Shown here one piece after another: positions 1-9,015 of a stretch of 41,043 nt of DNA. The notes under the pieces are model-generated. The model did not search any database and was not told where the DNA came from. It saw nothing but the letters and a program-made list of their open reading frames with translations. The position numbers and the translations under genes were made by a program. Source of the stretch: Rhodopirellula sp. (GTDB lineage: Bacteria > Planctomycetota > Planctomycetia > Pirellulales > Pirellulaceae). The stretch is from NCBI GenBank assembly GCA_002701385.1, contig NZVD01000060.1, positions 192,138 through 233,180 of the forward strand, written 5' to 3'. Each line of letters starts with the position of its first letter. The first letter of the stretch is position 1.

Positions 1-516
1 TTCGTGGTATCCGCCAGTAACAACCTGACTCCCGTCCGGACTAAAGGCCACGGCAGTAATCGGCACGCTACGTGGATAAGCTTCCGGTGGAGCTGGGTGA
101 GTCGGAGCAGGAACAATGGTTGCTAAAGGAGCTTTGGGATCTTCAGCATCATACTTAGCACCCTCAGTAATCCACTTCTCAATCAATGCAACGTCTGCAG
201 AAGCCAGTGGTTCTCCTTCGAGCGGCATTCGCTCAAACTCATCTTCCGACTTAATTCGCCTCAGAGATTCACTCTCATCATGATTTCCCGCCGTGATGGC
301 CGCGGCACCTGAGTCGCCTTCACGCAAAAACCGTTCAAACGTATCAACTCGATAACCACCTTCGGCCTTTTTGGGACCATGACATGCCAGACAGTTATTG
401 ATCAGCACAGGTGCAATGTCAGCCTTAAAGCTGACGCCATCCTGTCCATGCACTGAACAGACCGCGAAGATCAGTGTGCTCAGAGATAATAGAAACTTAT
501 TCATTCGTATGTTCAT
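1..516 (-). CDS. PSCyt1 cytochrome c-like / WD40 protein (C-terminus cut by window edge)
   Basis: Only the first 172 codons are in the window and the frame is open at the edge. Residues 1-24 look like a signal peptide, so the product is probably exported. A planctomycete cytochrome C (PSCyt1) domain follows, with one heme c motif C-L-A-C-H at residues 42-46 and the usual downstream GGYRVDTFE stretch. The last visible residues (SVPITAVAFSPDGSQVVTGG) are the start of a first WD40 blade. The start at 516 has GGAAAG just upstream; the in-frame ATG at 504 is an alternative. The gene lies 16 bp after the DUF1549/DUF1553 gene on the same strand and probably forms an operon with it and the PPC-domain gene. 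Related PSCyt1-WD40 proteins are common in planctomycetes but lack a proven function. A role in surface or periplasmic electron transfer or scaffolding is inference. Confidence 0.85.
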   Translation of the reverse strand, partial: MNIRMNKFLLSLSTLIFAVCSVHGQDGVSFKADIAPVLINNCLACHGPKKAEGGYRVDTFERFLREGDSGAAAITAGNHDESESLRRIKSEDEFERMPLEGEPLASADVALIEKWITEGAKYDAEDPKAPLATIVPAPTHPAPPEAYPRSVPITAVAFSPDGSQVVTGGYHE

Positions 517-532
517 TCTTTCCAAGTAAGTT

Positions 533-2983
533 TTAATGCTGGAACAGAAATTCATTCGTGTTCAGGATGGCCCAACAAATATCCTCTAAAGCCTCGACTC
601 GGTCTTCTTTGGATTCGATATGTTCGAGGCTTGCTTTGAGTTCGGTGTCACTGGGATTGCGACACACGGCCAGATTGTAAAGCAACGTAATAATTTCGGT
701 GTTACTCTTTCCATCGGTCATCGACTTTCGGAATGAGTTGCTTTCATCTTTAAGCTTGCCATAAATCAGCGGACCGTTAAAGAACTGGATTGCCATGCTG
801 AGATTCGATTCATTCGTTCGTTCACAGGCACAGACCGTCTGTCGCTCAGGTTGACCAAAGATCTTCAGAAATTCGTTGTTTACTAAATCCGGCGCCGGTA
901 AATGGGTCGCCTTTGTCCCTGCGGGCAAGCCGCCGAACGATTCAGCGACCTGAGTGACATGACAAATCGCATCAAGCAATTGCTCTGCTGATAGCAACCG
1001 AGGTTGGTAATGCGAGAAGTACTTCGTATCGTCTTCGTTAAAATCATTCGGCTGATAGCTTGTTTGATAAGTACGGCTCTTTAATATCGTGGCGAGAATC
1101 TTCTTCCGGTCATAACCGTTGTCAACAAAATCCTGCGCCAGCTGGTCGAGCAATAATGCATTACTTGGAGGATTTGTATCACGGAAGTCATCGGCTGGCT
1201 CTACAATGCCGCGGCCAAAGACCTGACTCCAAATGCGATTTACTTCAATCTTTGCAAAGAAAGGGTTATCCGGCTCTGTCAGCCATTTTGCAAAATCTAA
1301 CCTCCGGTCAAATTCGTTGGGATTCTCGATGTCCCCCTGACCAGGCACCCACGGCTTCATTTGTTGCTGGGTCCGTGGTTGTGTGACTTCGCCACTCTGT
1401 GAAACGAAGATAAACATCTCGTTGGCCCGTTTTGTATTCTTCCGCTGTACTCGATTGAAGAAGGCGGCCATTCCATAGTAATTATCCTGAGTCCATCGCT
1501 CGAAGGGATGATTATGGCATTTGGCACACTGTAATCTCGCACCCAGAAAGACCTGAGAAATCGTTTCGACACAGTCATTCATATCTTTAGACGTACGGTA
1601 GAAATTTGCTGCAGGGTTACTAAAGGTACTACCTGTTGCCGTGAGTAATTCCGTCGCAAATTGATCATACGGTTTGTTTTCTCTGAATGATCGCTCCACC
1701 CAACGATAGTACTTATAGACACCCTCGTTGGTTACTTGACCACTAGTCAGCCGCAGCAGGTCGCCCCATTTCAATGCCCAAAACTTGGAGTATTCCGGTC
1801 GGTCGAGTAACTGATCGACCGCTTTATCACGCTTATTGGGATCCTGATCAGCAGCAAAGGCTGTCACTTCTTCCAATGTCGGAAGGATTCCGATCACGTC
1901 CAGATAAACTCGGCGGATAAACTCTTCATCTGTACACAAATCGGAAGGCAGATATTTCAACTGCATTAATTTCTGATCGACAGCATCGTCAATATAGTTA
2001 TTAACCTGAGGATCATTCCAAACAAAATCTTCCACGTCTTCAATGAAAGTAATGAAACTCGATTCAATAAACTCCAAATACCGAACCACCACAGCCACTT
2101 CGCCACGTTTCTGGCCTTCGACCAAACCGTTGCGATCCACATCAGCTACTTCAACATCCGAACTGGAGTAAACTGCCAGCGGTGTGACATCCCGGACACT
2201 ACCATCGGAGTAATGTGCCCAAACACTTAACTGTTGTTGGACGGCAGGCTTCTTCAAAACCCGACCTGATTTTGGATAGACATCAATCCTGACCGGACGC
2301 GCGGCTTCCGCCGTATCCATCTGACAGCCTTCGGCTATCCAGTCACGAATGACAGCGTATGCCGGATCGTCTGCTCTTATCTGACGTCCTCCGCCGTGAG
2401 CAACTTTCATGAGAGGCTTCAGCAGTAAGAGGCTGTTATCAGGATCGAGACTATTGGTACGTCGCCCAAAATCTTCACGGATTAATGTCAGTTCATCAAG
2501 CTTCGGATCAAACGCTCGAAGTGAAAGACGGAATCCGCCCTTTCCGCTGGGTGAACCATGACATGCACCTGCGTTACATGAATTCTTACTGAGTGCCGCC
2601 AAAGTATCGTAGAGGAATGAAACAGGCTGAGGCTGGTCTTGATTTTCGACGACCACTTTAACCGCAGCTGTCTTACCATCGACATCAACGTTTAAGCTCG
2701 CCTCACCATTGGCCGCAGGAAATGCCACCGTCCCTTGCACAGTGACGACTTCAGCGTTGGCTGTGGAGATGGCAGCAGCGCGAGTCAGATCCTGGATGGA
2801 TCCGTCTGCATAATGTCCCGTGACGATTAGCTGGGCCTGTTCCCGTACACCAGCGAGCCGAACTTCGGCCGGGTAGACTTCGATGCGTTCTAACTGAGCA
2901 TCTGCCGCCAGCGCTGGTCCAGCCTGAAGCATCATGGCTCCAACTAATGCTAAAACTGTTTTTCGTAGTTTGCTTAATCGCAT
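533..2983 (-). CDS. BIG2 / DUF1549 / DUF1553 exported cytochrome-like protein
   Basis: An 816-residue protein with a signal peptide (about residues 1-27). Two bacterial Ig-like (BIG2) segments lie at about 30-112 and 230-310. DUF1549 (PSCyt2) spans about 330-525 and DUF1553 (PSD1) about 565-810. Between the Ig segments is C-N-A-G-A-C-H (residues 136-142), an unusual C-x4-C-H in a planctomycete PSCyt context. A canonical C-A-K-C-H heme motif lies near residue 490 within DUF1549. These features point to an exported, possibly heme-binding protein. The family is expanded in planctomycetes, often next to DUF1501 proteins, and its biochemical role is not established. The gene sits 20 bp after the PPC-domain gene and 16 bp before the PSCyt1-WD40 gene, all on the minus strand, so one transcript is likely. 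Confidence 0.9.
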   Translation of the reverse strand: MRLSKLRKTVLALVGAMMLQAGPALAADAQLERIEVYPAEVRLAGVREQAQLIVTGHYADGSIQDLTRAAAISTANAEVVTVQGTVAFPAANGEASLNVDVDGKTAAVKVVVENQDQPQPVSFLYDTLAALSKNSCNAGACHGSPSGKGGFRLSLRAFDPKLDELTLIREDFGRRTNSLDPDNSLLLLKPLMKVAHGGGRQIRADDPAYAVIRDWIAEGCQMDTAEAARPVRIDVYPKSGRVLKKPAVQQQLSVWAHYSDGSVRDVTPLAVYSSSDVEVADVDRNGLVEGQKRGEVAVVVRYLEFIESSFITFIEDVEDFVWNDPQVNNYIDDAVDQKLMQLKYLPSDLCTDEEFIRRVYLDVIGILPTLEEVTAFAADQDPNKRDKAVDQLLDRPEYSKFWALKWGDLLRLTSGQVTNEGVYKYYRWVERSFRENKPYDQFATELLTATGSTFSNPAANFYRTSKDMNDCVETISQVFLGARLQCAKCHNHPFERWTQDNYYGMAAFFNRVQRKNTKRANEMFIFVSQSGEVTQPRTQQQMKPWVPGQGDIENPNEFDRRLDFAKWLTEPDNPFFAKIEVNRIWSQVFGRGIVEPADDFRDTNPPSNALLLDQLAQDFVDNGYDRKKILATILKSRTYQTSYQPNDFNEDDTKYFSHYQPRLLSAEQLLDAICHVTQVAESFGGLPAGTKATHLPAPDLVNNEFLKIFGQPERQTVCACERTNESNLSMAIQFFNGPLIYGKLKDESNSFRKSMTDGKSNTEIITLLYNLAVCRNPSDTELKASLEHIESKEDRVEALEDICWAILNTNEFLFQH

Positions 2984-3003
2984 TTCTACAGATCCTTTGA
3001 TAA

Positions 3004-5304
3004 TTATTCTGTTGCTGCTTTGATTTCAACAACAACACCTGCGCTGACAGCAGAAACTTCTTTGCCAGCGTATTTTGTTTTACCTGTGACGGTAATACCT
3101 TCCGTCTTCGCTACCACGGCATCCGCTGCCGCGGTAATTTCTACTTCTAGTTCTGTTTGGTCTGCCGGGATCGTCAATTCAGCCGGAACCGTAACTTTGT
3201 CAGGCAAACCGGCAAACGTTAGACTAATCGCCTCGGCAGCTGAACCTGGGGCTCGCACTACAGAAACAAGAGCTTTTTGACTTGCGCCGGGAACGATCGC
3301 TGCATCCAATTTCACACTGACTGCTAATGGATCCACAACCTTAATCGGCACGCTTCGCTTCACGAACTGCAAATGCCCTGCATGTTCGGCATAAGCTTTA
3401 ACCGTAAATGCTTTCTCCTCAGCGAGATCAGCCGGCACGGTCACTGTAATGGTGTGAACCCCTTTATCTGCCTTATCTGCTACGGAAATTCCTTCCGGCA
3501 CATCCTGGAACATTCTTGTCAACGCACCCTTAAAGTCCTTGTGCTTACTAGCAGTCGACATCTTGATCGTCGCAGTGGTTTCACCACGAGCCACATAGAC
3601 GGCTTCTGGTTCAAACTTCGGCTCAAAGAATTCCTCGATGGCAGGAACCGTTGCGAACTGCACTATCCCCTGCAAAAACGGATAAGGGTAAGTTATCGGC
3701 ACGAATTGAGTGCGGGTCCAATCCCTTGAAGTTAAAGGCACTTGTACAATCTGCCCATCTACTTCCGCTTCACCAACTAACTCCAAGTTGACAAAATCAC
3801 CAGCTTTGGTGGCATCGGAAAATTCCAGCAGCACCGTGATTTCTTTTCCGTCCTTTGCAACCACATTGTTATGCCAAATCACTCCGGGAATCTCTGTCTT
3901 GGGTTTAATGGTGATTGGCCCTGCATAACCATCCCGTCCAACAGTGATAGGGATTTGAAATCCTCCCTTTCCTTCATCAACAACAAAACGGTTCCTAGTG
4001 GCTTTGTCATTTTTGATAGTCAATGAAAATGAATTACCAGCATTTGCTTCTATCACGTAGGCGTACTCTTCACCACCACGTTGTAATAGTTCACTAGTTT
4101 CCAGGATATACTCACCGTCCTCTGGAATACTCCATGCAACTGCATACTCATTCTCGTCACTAATTGGAGCGGCTGCCAACTGAGCACCATCGAGTTTGAG
4201 TACTCGGAAATTGACCACCGCTGGAGATCCTAACTTCAAGGAATGTCCCTGAAATCTCAAACGCTGACCCTTAGTCGCAGAGAACTTAAAGTAGTCCTTA
4301 TCACCACCCTGCTGAAATACGCCACTGGCTCCACCGGGAAAGACCGCTACGGTTGCCTGATCAATTGCATTATTAGGTTCTACTTCAACCGCCTGTGGCC
4401 CAGCACTCGCCAATGCTCTGGCAAAACCGGACATAGTACTGGATTCCGCTCTGGCTCCAGCTCGTACTTGCCCTCCAGGCACTACATTGCCCAAATTCAC
4501 TGTTCCAGTGACACCTTTGGTACCTGTTCCGCTAAAGCCGACAGCTCGATCTTCACCTACCTGCAAGGCTGCTGGAAGCGTTGTCGTAGCCAGAGGAAAA
4601 TCTCCTATACGAATATAGTAAGGGCTTGCCCCAGCGTATTTACTGTCCAACACTTCGACGGCGTATTGACCATCGGCAGGAATAGTTACCTGTAACCTTG
4701 CGTCAGCCCCTAAGCCAACATAGTCATCGGAATAACCGAGCTCAGTACCATCCACCGCGATCAGTCGAATTACCGGATCCATCGAAGAAGCAAGGCGAGC
4801 GGCCAAAACATCAACAGAGACCTGCTGACCTGCTTTCGCTTCAAATTTGAAGAAGTCTGCTGCTGTTCCATTGGATGCGGCGGGAATTGCTGCTGGTAAA
4901 GCCACCAATGCCGCTTCACTAAGCGAATTATTGGATGCCGGTTCGGCAAGTACTGGTGCATCTTCCATCACCACGAGATAGACCTGCGAAACCCCCGTCG
5001 CGTTGGCGACTGAAATTGCCCCAAGTCCCACGCCCGTGTTTTCTGGCAGCGTTATCTGGAGTTTCGCGGTCGTCGCATCGTCTGCGCCTTCGGCAGTTGG
5101 AAGCACTTCCACTTCCGCTGCAAAACTCGTCCAAACTTTCAGTGGCGAGTTGAGGGAGGCACCGGTCAGATTCAATTCGGTTGTCGCTCCCGGCTGAATC
5201 CCCCGCGGGGTCACCGTGCTAATACTGGGAGCCGCATTCACCGAATCAGTGACGGTGAAAAACAACATAAGAATGACGAAAATCCGTCGTTGGAATTCTT
5301 TCAT
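3004..5304 (-). CDS. Exported TIG/PPC-domain protein
   Basis: A 766-residue protein with a signal peptide ending near residue 24. An IPT/TIG-like beta domain follows at about 27-115. Two PPC-type (bacterial pre-peptidase C-terminal) modules come next, at about 130-240 and 305-425. They are recognised by the pattern DFFKFEAKAGQQVSVDV ... ADGQYAVEVLDS and by DYFKFSATKGQRLRFQG ... DGEYILETSE. The rest is beta-rich with Ig-like repeats and no visible catalytic residues. Proteins of this build are typical exported planctomycete proteins found beside DUF1549/DUF1553 and WD40-cytochrome genes. Cell-surface binding or scaffolding is inferred. It is the first gene of the minus-strand operon, with a promoter candidate about 64 bp upstream. 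The ATG at 5304 directly precedes a good signal sequence. Confidence 0.85.
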   Translation of the reverse strand: MKEFQRRIFVILMLFFTVTDSVNAAPSISTVTPRGIQPGATTELNLTGASLNSPLKVWTSFAAEVEVLPTAEGADDATTAKLQITLPENTGVGLGAISVANATGVSQVYLVVMEDAPVLAEPASNNSLSEAALVALPAAIPAASNGTAADFFKFEAKAGQQVSVDVLAARLASSMDPVIRLIAVDGTELGYSDDYVGLGADARLQVTIPADGQYAVEVLDSKYAGASPYYIRIGDFPLATTTLPAALQVGEDRAVGFSGTGTKGVTGTVNLGNVVPGGQVRAGARAESSTMSGFARALASAGPQAVEVEPNNAIDQATVAVFPGGASGVFQQGGDKDYFKFSATKGQRLRFQGHSLKLGSPAVVNFRVLKLDGAQLAAAPISDENEYAVAWSIPEDGEYILETSELLQRGGEEYAYVIEANAGNSFSLTIKNDKATRNRFVVDEGKGGFQIPITVGRDGYAGPITIKPKTEIPGVIWHNNVVAKDGKEITVLLEFSDATKAGDFVNLELVGEAEVDGQIVQVPLTSRDWTRTQFVPITYPYPFLQGIVQFATVPAIEEFFEPKFEPEAVYVARGETTATIKMSTASKHKDFKGALTRMFQDVPEGISVADKADKGVHTITVTVPADLAEEKAFTVKAYAEHAGHLQFVKRSVPIKVVDPLAVSVKLDAAIVPGASQKALVSVVRAPGSAAEAISLTFAGLPDKVTVPAELTIPADQTELEVEITAAADAVVAKTEGITVTGKTKYAGKEVSAVSAGVVVEIKAATE

Positions 5305-5367
5305 GACAGCGCCAGGTGAACTTATAAAAAAGGTAGGATGCTACTAGGTGGGATTCACCAATCATTT

Positions 5368-5397
5368 ATTTTAGTTAGTCCATTCCGCACGCGTCAA
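5368..5397 (-). promoter_or_regulatory. Sigma-70-type promoter for the PPC/DUF1553/WD40 operon
   Basis: On the minus strand, TTGACG (5397-5392) and TAAAAT (5373-5368) are separated by 18 bp. Each box has five of six consensus bases. Transcription would start near 5361, giving a 5' UTR of about 57 nt before the ATG at 5304. The site lies in the divergent intergenic region between this operon and the hydrolase gene. It is a sequence match only. Confidence 0.5.
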
Positions 5398-5442
5398 ACA
5401 TCACGTAGACGCAATTCCAAGTTTTGCAGGATAAGAAACACT

Positions 5443-6438
5443 ATGCCTAACCGTCCTTTCCTAAACAAATGGCTAGTTTTGCTTTGGTTTAGCCTATGCG
5501 CTGCTACAGCCTATGGTCAAACAAAACAAAAGATTGAAGTGACCAGTTCCAAAGATGGGTCAAAACAGCCTTGCTATGTCATCCTGCCAGCCGACTATGA
5601 CAGCAATACTAACGCTCGGCCCATCCTCGTGGCTCTGCATACCTGGAGTAACAGCGTTGAACAAGAAAACACCAGCTGGGAAGAAGCGTGCTACCGCCGT
5701 GGCTGGATTTATTTGTTCCCCCACTTTCGCGGCCCCAACAACCATCCCAACGCATGCGGAAGTGAAATTGCCCAACAGGACATTCTGGATGCACTCAACT
5801 TCGCCAAATCCAATTACCGAGTCGATACGAGCCAAGTGTATCTGGCCGGCGTTTCTGGAGGGGGGCACATGACGATGCTGATGGCGAGCCGACATCCGGA
5901 GCATTGGACGGCGGCCAGCGCCTGGGTGGGAATCAGTGATCTGGCTCAATGGCATGTAAAGCATGAGAAAACCCGATATGGTGCAATGATGCGAGCTTGC
6001 TGCGGAGGTGCACCAGGTACTAGCTCCGCGATAGACCGCCAATACACAGAACGTTCACCCATCCACTTCCTTCAGCATTCACTTCGCGTACCCTTAGATA
6101 TCGCAGCAGGTATCCACGATGGCCACACAGGCTCCGTCCCGATTTCACATTCGCTCAATGCTTTCAATGTGATTGCTCGAACTGCGAAGGCTCGTACTAT
6201 CTCACCATCTGAAATGGAGGCGTTGAGCATCCCTAAAGGGCGTCTCTCCTCCCCGCTCGATTCCGATCAGGTTAAGGATAAAGCGCTAGGTCGCACTATT
6301 TATCTACGTCGCTTTGCAGCACAGAGTCGCGTCACCATTTTCGAAGGAGGCCATGAAGGCATCGCCGAAGCCGCTTTTGATTGGCTGGCCAGATTTCAAA
6401 CCAATGAACAGGGCAAGAACGTCCTTCGCAATGAATAA
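5443..6438 (+). CDS. Secreted alpha/beta hydrolase (esterase or prolyl-oligopeptidase type)
   Basis: A 331-residue protein when read from the ATG at 5443. That start has AGGA about 12 bp upstream and begins a clear signal peptide (positive N-terminus, hydrophobic LVLLWFSLCAATA, cleavage near AYGQ). The open frame continues upstream to 5338, but those extra residues do not resemble a protein N-terminus. The nucleophile elbow G-V-S-G-G-G lies near residue 137, a candidate acid in GIHDGH near 227, and a candidate histidine in GGHEG near the C-terminus. The fold resembles the dienelactone hydrolase, esterase and prolyl oligopeptidase group. Substrate is unknown; a secreted esterase is most likely. 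The methyltransferase gene begins 5 bp downstream, so the two are probably co-transcribed. Confidence 0.85.
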   Translation: MPNRPFLNKWLVLLWFSLCAATAYGQTKQKIEVTSSKDGSKQPCYVILPADYDSNTNARPILVALHTWSNSVEQENTSWEEACYRRGWIYLFPHFRGPNNHPNACGSEIAQQDILDALNFAKSNYRVDTSQVYLAGVSGGGHMTMLMASRHPEHWTAASAWVGISDLAQWHVKHEKTRYGAMMRACCGGAPGTSSAIDRQYTERSPIHFLQHSLRVPLDIAAGIHDGHTGSVPISHSLNAFNVIARTAKARTISPSEMEALSIPKGRLSSPLDSDQVKDKALGRTIYLRRFAAQSRVTIFEGGHEGIAEAAFDWLARFQTNEQGKNVLRNE

Positions 6439-6443
6439 TCCAC

Positions 6444-7262
6444 ATGAATGACAATCAACAATCGCTTGCTAAAAAACATAATCGTGATGCCTGGAACCGA
6501 ATGGTGGTAGGTAAAAAGCGATTCACCAAACCTGCTAAAGACGAAGATCTTCACCAGCCTTTGGATACGGTCGATGCTATCGGATGGCTGGGCGGAGACA
6601 TTGCTGGTAAGCAAGTCCTTTGTTTAGCTGCAGGCGGAGGCCGGCAAAGTGCAATCTACGCTGCCACTGGAGCACAGGTAACTGTTGTCGATATCTCGCC
6701 CGCGATGCTGGAATTAGATCGAGAAGTCGCCGCCGAACGAGGGCTGGATATTCGAGTCGTGGAAACATCCATGGACGATCTGGCGATGTTTCCTAATGAA
6801 GCCTTTGACATTGTGATTCACCCAGTCAGTACATGCTACCTTCCCTCGATTACCAAGGTTTTTTCCGAAGTCGCAAGAGTAACGCAGCCTCAGGGGTTAT
6901 ATATTAGCCAGCATAAACAACCGACCAGCCTGCAAACGGACATGACGCGATCGGCCAACGGTTATGAACTCATCGAGCCCTACTATCGCACCGGCCCTTT
7001 GCCCGCGGTCAACGGGACCAGATTGAGAGAAGACGGCACGATGGAGTTTCTTCATCGATGGGAAGACATTATTGGAGGCATTTGCCGCAGTGGTTTCGTC
7101 ATTGAGGATCTGGTCGAACCATTTCACGCCGATCCCAAAGCACCTCGAAGCAGCTTTGGTGACCGATGTTGTTACACAGCTCCCTATGTTCGCATCAAAG
7201 CCCGTCGCACTTCCATGAAGATTACAGACGCACCAGCCAATAAGATTGTGATTCCGCAATAA
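6444..7262 (+). CDS. Class I SAM-dependent methyltransferase
   Basis: A 272-residue cytoplasmic protein. The SAM-binding motif I is V-L-C-L-A-A-G-G-G-R-Q-S near residue 55, followed by the acidic end of beta-2 (VTVVDISPAML). The post-motif segment FDIVIHPVSTCYLP near residue 115 and the C-terminal beta strands fit a small-molecule class I methyltransferase of the UbiE/Methyltransf_11 type. The region after residue 150 (KQPTSLQTDM...YRTGPLP) is the variable substrate-binding cap. The substrate cannot be assigned. The gene starts 5 bp after the hydrolase gene and is followed by an AT-rich terminator, so it closes a two-gene unit. Confidence 0.85.
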   Translation: MNDNQQSLAKKHNRDAWNRMVVGKKRFTKPAKDEDLHQPLDTVDAIGWLGGDIAGKQVLCLAAGGGRQSAIYAATGAQVTVVDISPAMLELDREVAAERGLDIRVVETSMDDLAMFPNEAFDIVIHPVSTCYLPSITKVFSEVARVTQPQGLYISQHKQPTSLQTDMTRSANGYELIEPYYRTGPLPAVNGTRLREDGTMEFLHRWEDIIGGICRSGFVIEDLVEPFHADPKAPRSSFGDRCCYTAPYVRIKARRTSMKITDAPANKIVIPQ

Positions 7263-7273
7263 ACCTGCTTCTC

Positions 7274-7297
7274 AATGATTTTGACAATCATTTTTTT
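7274..7297 (+). terminator. Rho-independent terminator after the methyltransferase gene
   Basis: A perfect 7-bp inverted repeat AATGATT / AATCATT (7274-7280 and 7286-7292) with loop TTGAC is followed by five more T residues. The stem is AT-rich, so termination may be incomplete. It lies 12 bp after the methyltransferase stop codon. Confidence 0.6.
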
Positions 7298-7423
7298 CGC
7301 TCCCATAATTGCAGAAGTAAAGACTCCTTAATACAACTAACGATACGACACGGAAGCATTCCCACCGGGAATCTCCAAACTCGTTCAACCCATTTGAGCC
7401 TTCCGCAAACAAGGACTAATACT

Positions 7424-8272
7424 GTGGCAGACAAACCAATTCAGGATTTAGTATCGTGCATGGGACAGCCTGTAGCCGGTAACCCCACTCAATTCATGAT
7501 GGAACGTTGCTTCGCAGATTGTGAATTAGACTGGCGGTACCTGACACTCGAAGTACCTGCTGAAAATCTCAAAGACGCGATGGCCGGATTCCGAGCAATG
7601 GGATTACGGGGTGGGAATTTCACCATCCCTCATAAAGTTGAAGTCATTCAGTATCTTGACGGTTTAAGCGAAGCGGCCGAACGTATGGGAGCTGTCAATT
7701 GCGTCAATGTAGTCGACGGCAAGCTGATTGGTGAGAACACCGATGGAAAAGGCTTTGTCCAATCTCTTAAAACACTCGTGGAACCGGCAGGCCAAAAAGT
7801 CGTAATCATCGGCGCTGGCGGTGCAGCCCGGGCTATTTCTGTCGAGCTGGCGTTAAGTGGTGTCACCGAAATCACGATCGTAAATCGGACCGAAGAGCGT
7901 GGGCAAGAACTGGTGGATGTACTCACTCAGATCGAAGGTGTTCAGGCCCGGCTGATTGTTTTGGACGGTGATTATGAAGTGGACGATGATGTCAATGTCA
8001 TTATCAATGCCACCTGTATTGGGTTAGGAGATGCGGAAGCCCGAGTGCCTTTAGATGTGGAAACATTCAATGCAGACATGGTCGTTGCAGACGTCGTATT
8101 CAACCCACCGATGACCCGACTCCTCAGGGATGCTCAGGCAAGGCAATGTCGAACCCTTGACGGACTCGGCATGCTAGTCAATCAGGCTGTTATTGGCTTT
8201 AAGATCTGGACCGGCGTGGACCCTAATCCAGCCGTCATGCGTGAAGCACTCGAAGAATATCTGGAAATCTAA
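7424..8272 (+). CDS. aroE: Shikimate dehydrogenase family protein (AroE-like)
   Basis: A 282-residue protein that would reduce 3-dehydroshikimate to shikimate with NADPH in the aromatic amino acid pathway. The GTG start at 7424 has AAGGA 8 bp upstream; the in-frame TTG at 7394 has no such site. Catalytic Lys is K71 in NFTIPHK and catalytic Asp is D107 in NTDGKGF. The dinucleotide-binding motif GAGGAAR follows near residue 130, then an NRTEERG segment in the position expected for NADP phosphate recognition, and the family C-terminal signature DGLGMLVNQA. The N-terminal substrate-binding S-x-S of typical AroE is replaced by N20-P-T22 in VAGNPTQF, which could change substrate preference toward quinate or another cyclitol. 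bioD starts 8 bp downstream and glnE follows. Confidence 0.85.
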   Translation: MADKPIQDLVSCMGQPVAGNPTQFMMERCFADCELDWRYLTLEVPAENLKDAMAGFRAMGLRGGNFTIPHKVEVIQYLDGLSEAAERMGAVNCVNVVDGKLIGENTDGKGFVQSLKTLVEPAGQKVVIIGAGGAARAISVELALSGVTEITIVNRTEERGQELVDVLTQIEGVQARLIVLDGDYEVDDDVNVIINATCIGLGDAEARVPLDVETFNADMVVADVVFNPPMTRLLRDAQARQCRTLDGLGMLVNQAVIGFKIWTGVDPNPAVMREALEEYLEI

Positions 8273-8280
8273 TACAACTC

Positions 8281-8979
8281 ATGACACCAGGTATCTTCGT
8301 TACCGGCACCGATACTGAAGTCGGGAAAACTTACGTCTCTGCATTGATCGCTCAGCAGCTCCGAAGTCAGGGAGTCAAAGTGGGAGTCTACAAGCCTGCC
8401 GCCAGCGGATGTATCGAAACGGCCGACGGTAGTCTATTCAGTGAAGACGCAGACGCTTTATGGAATGCCGCAGGTAAGCCAGCCACCGTCAATCATGTAT
8501 GCCCCCAGATGTTCCGAGCCCCCCTGGCACCCCACCTTTCGGCACGTGCTGAAGGACTGGAGCTCGATCGCAATAAACTCTTCGCTGGAATTGAATACTG
8601 GCAACAAAATTCCGACTTCATTATCGTCGAAGGCGCTGGCGGACTTATGTCACCGATCAGTGACGATGACTTCGTAGCAGATTTGGCGTATGAATTTGGC
8701 TACCCACTTGTCGTCGTTGTGGCCAACAAACTGGGATGTATCAACCATACGCTGCAGACGTTGATTACCGCGGCTGCGTATGAAGACGGCATCCCTATTG
8801 CCGGATTAATTGTAAACAACGCCCAGCCGGTTTCAGATGAAGATCAAAGTCTGATTTCCAACCCTCAGGAAATCGAACGATGCTGCATCCCCACAGTCCT
8901 AGCAACGGTGGACTATGGTGAAGGACTGAGCGAGGAAATCAATTGGGTCGAGCTGATCGAACGCTGCCTTAACCCATAA
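8281..8979 (+). CDS. bioD: ATP-dependent dethiobiotin synthetase
   Basis: A 232-residue cytoplasmic enzyme that carboxylates and cyclises 7,8-diaminopelargonate to dethiobiotin, the penultimate step of biotin synthesis. The P-loop G-T-D-T-E-V-G-K-T lies at residues 8-16. KPAASG near residue 39 matches the KPxxTG substrate segment, EGAGGLMSPI near 120 matches the BioD signature, and ANKLGCINHTLQT near 150 matches the nucleotide-specificity region. Length is normal for the family. The gene is translationally close to aroE (8 bp) and 36 bp before glnE. No other biotin genes are in the window, so the operon groups unrelated housekeeping functions. Confidence 0.95.
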   Translation: MTPGIFVTGTDTEVGKTYVSALIAQQLRSQGVKVGVYKPAASGCIETADGSLFSEDADALWNAAGKPATVNHVCPQMFRAPLAPHLSARAEGLELDRNKLFAGIEYWQQNSDFIIVEGAGGLMSPISDDDFVADLAYEFGYPLVVVVANKLGCINHTLQTLITAAAYEDGIPIAGLIVNNAQPVSDEDQSLISNPQEIERCCIPTVLATVDYGEGLSEEINWVELIERCLNP

Positions 8980-9015
8980 TTGCCGTATTCTCTTAGAGCG
9001 TGCTAGACTAGGGGC

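Noticed and set aside
1060-1386. Plus-strand open frames opposite the large minus-strand exported genes
   Set aside because: They lie wholly within well-supported genes, have no motifs, and follow from codon bias on the opposite strand.
5338-5442. Longer N-terminus for the secreted hydrolase
   Set aside because: The upstream residues are not signal-like, whereas the ATG at 5443 is followed by a clean signal peptide and preceded by AGGA.
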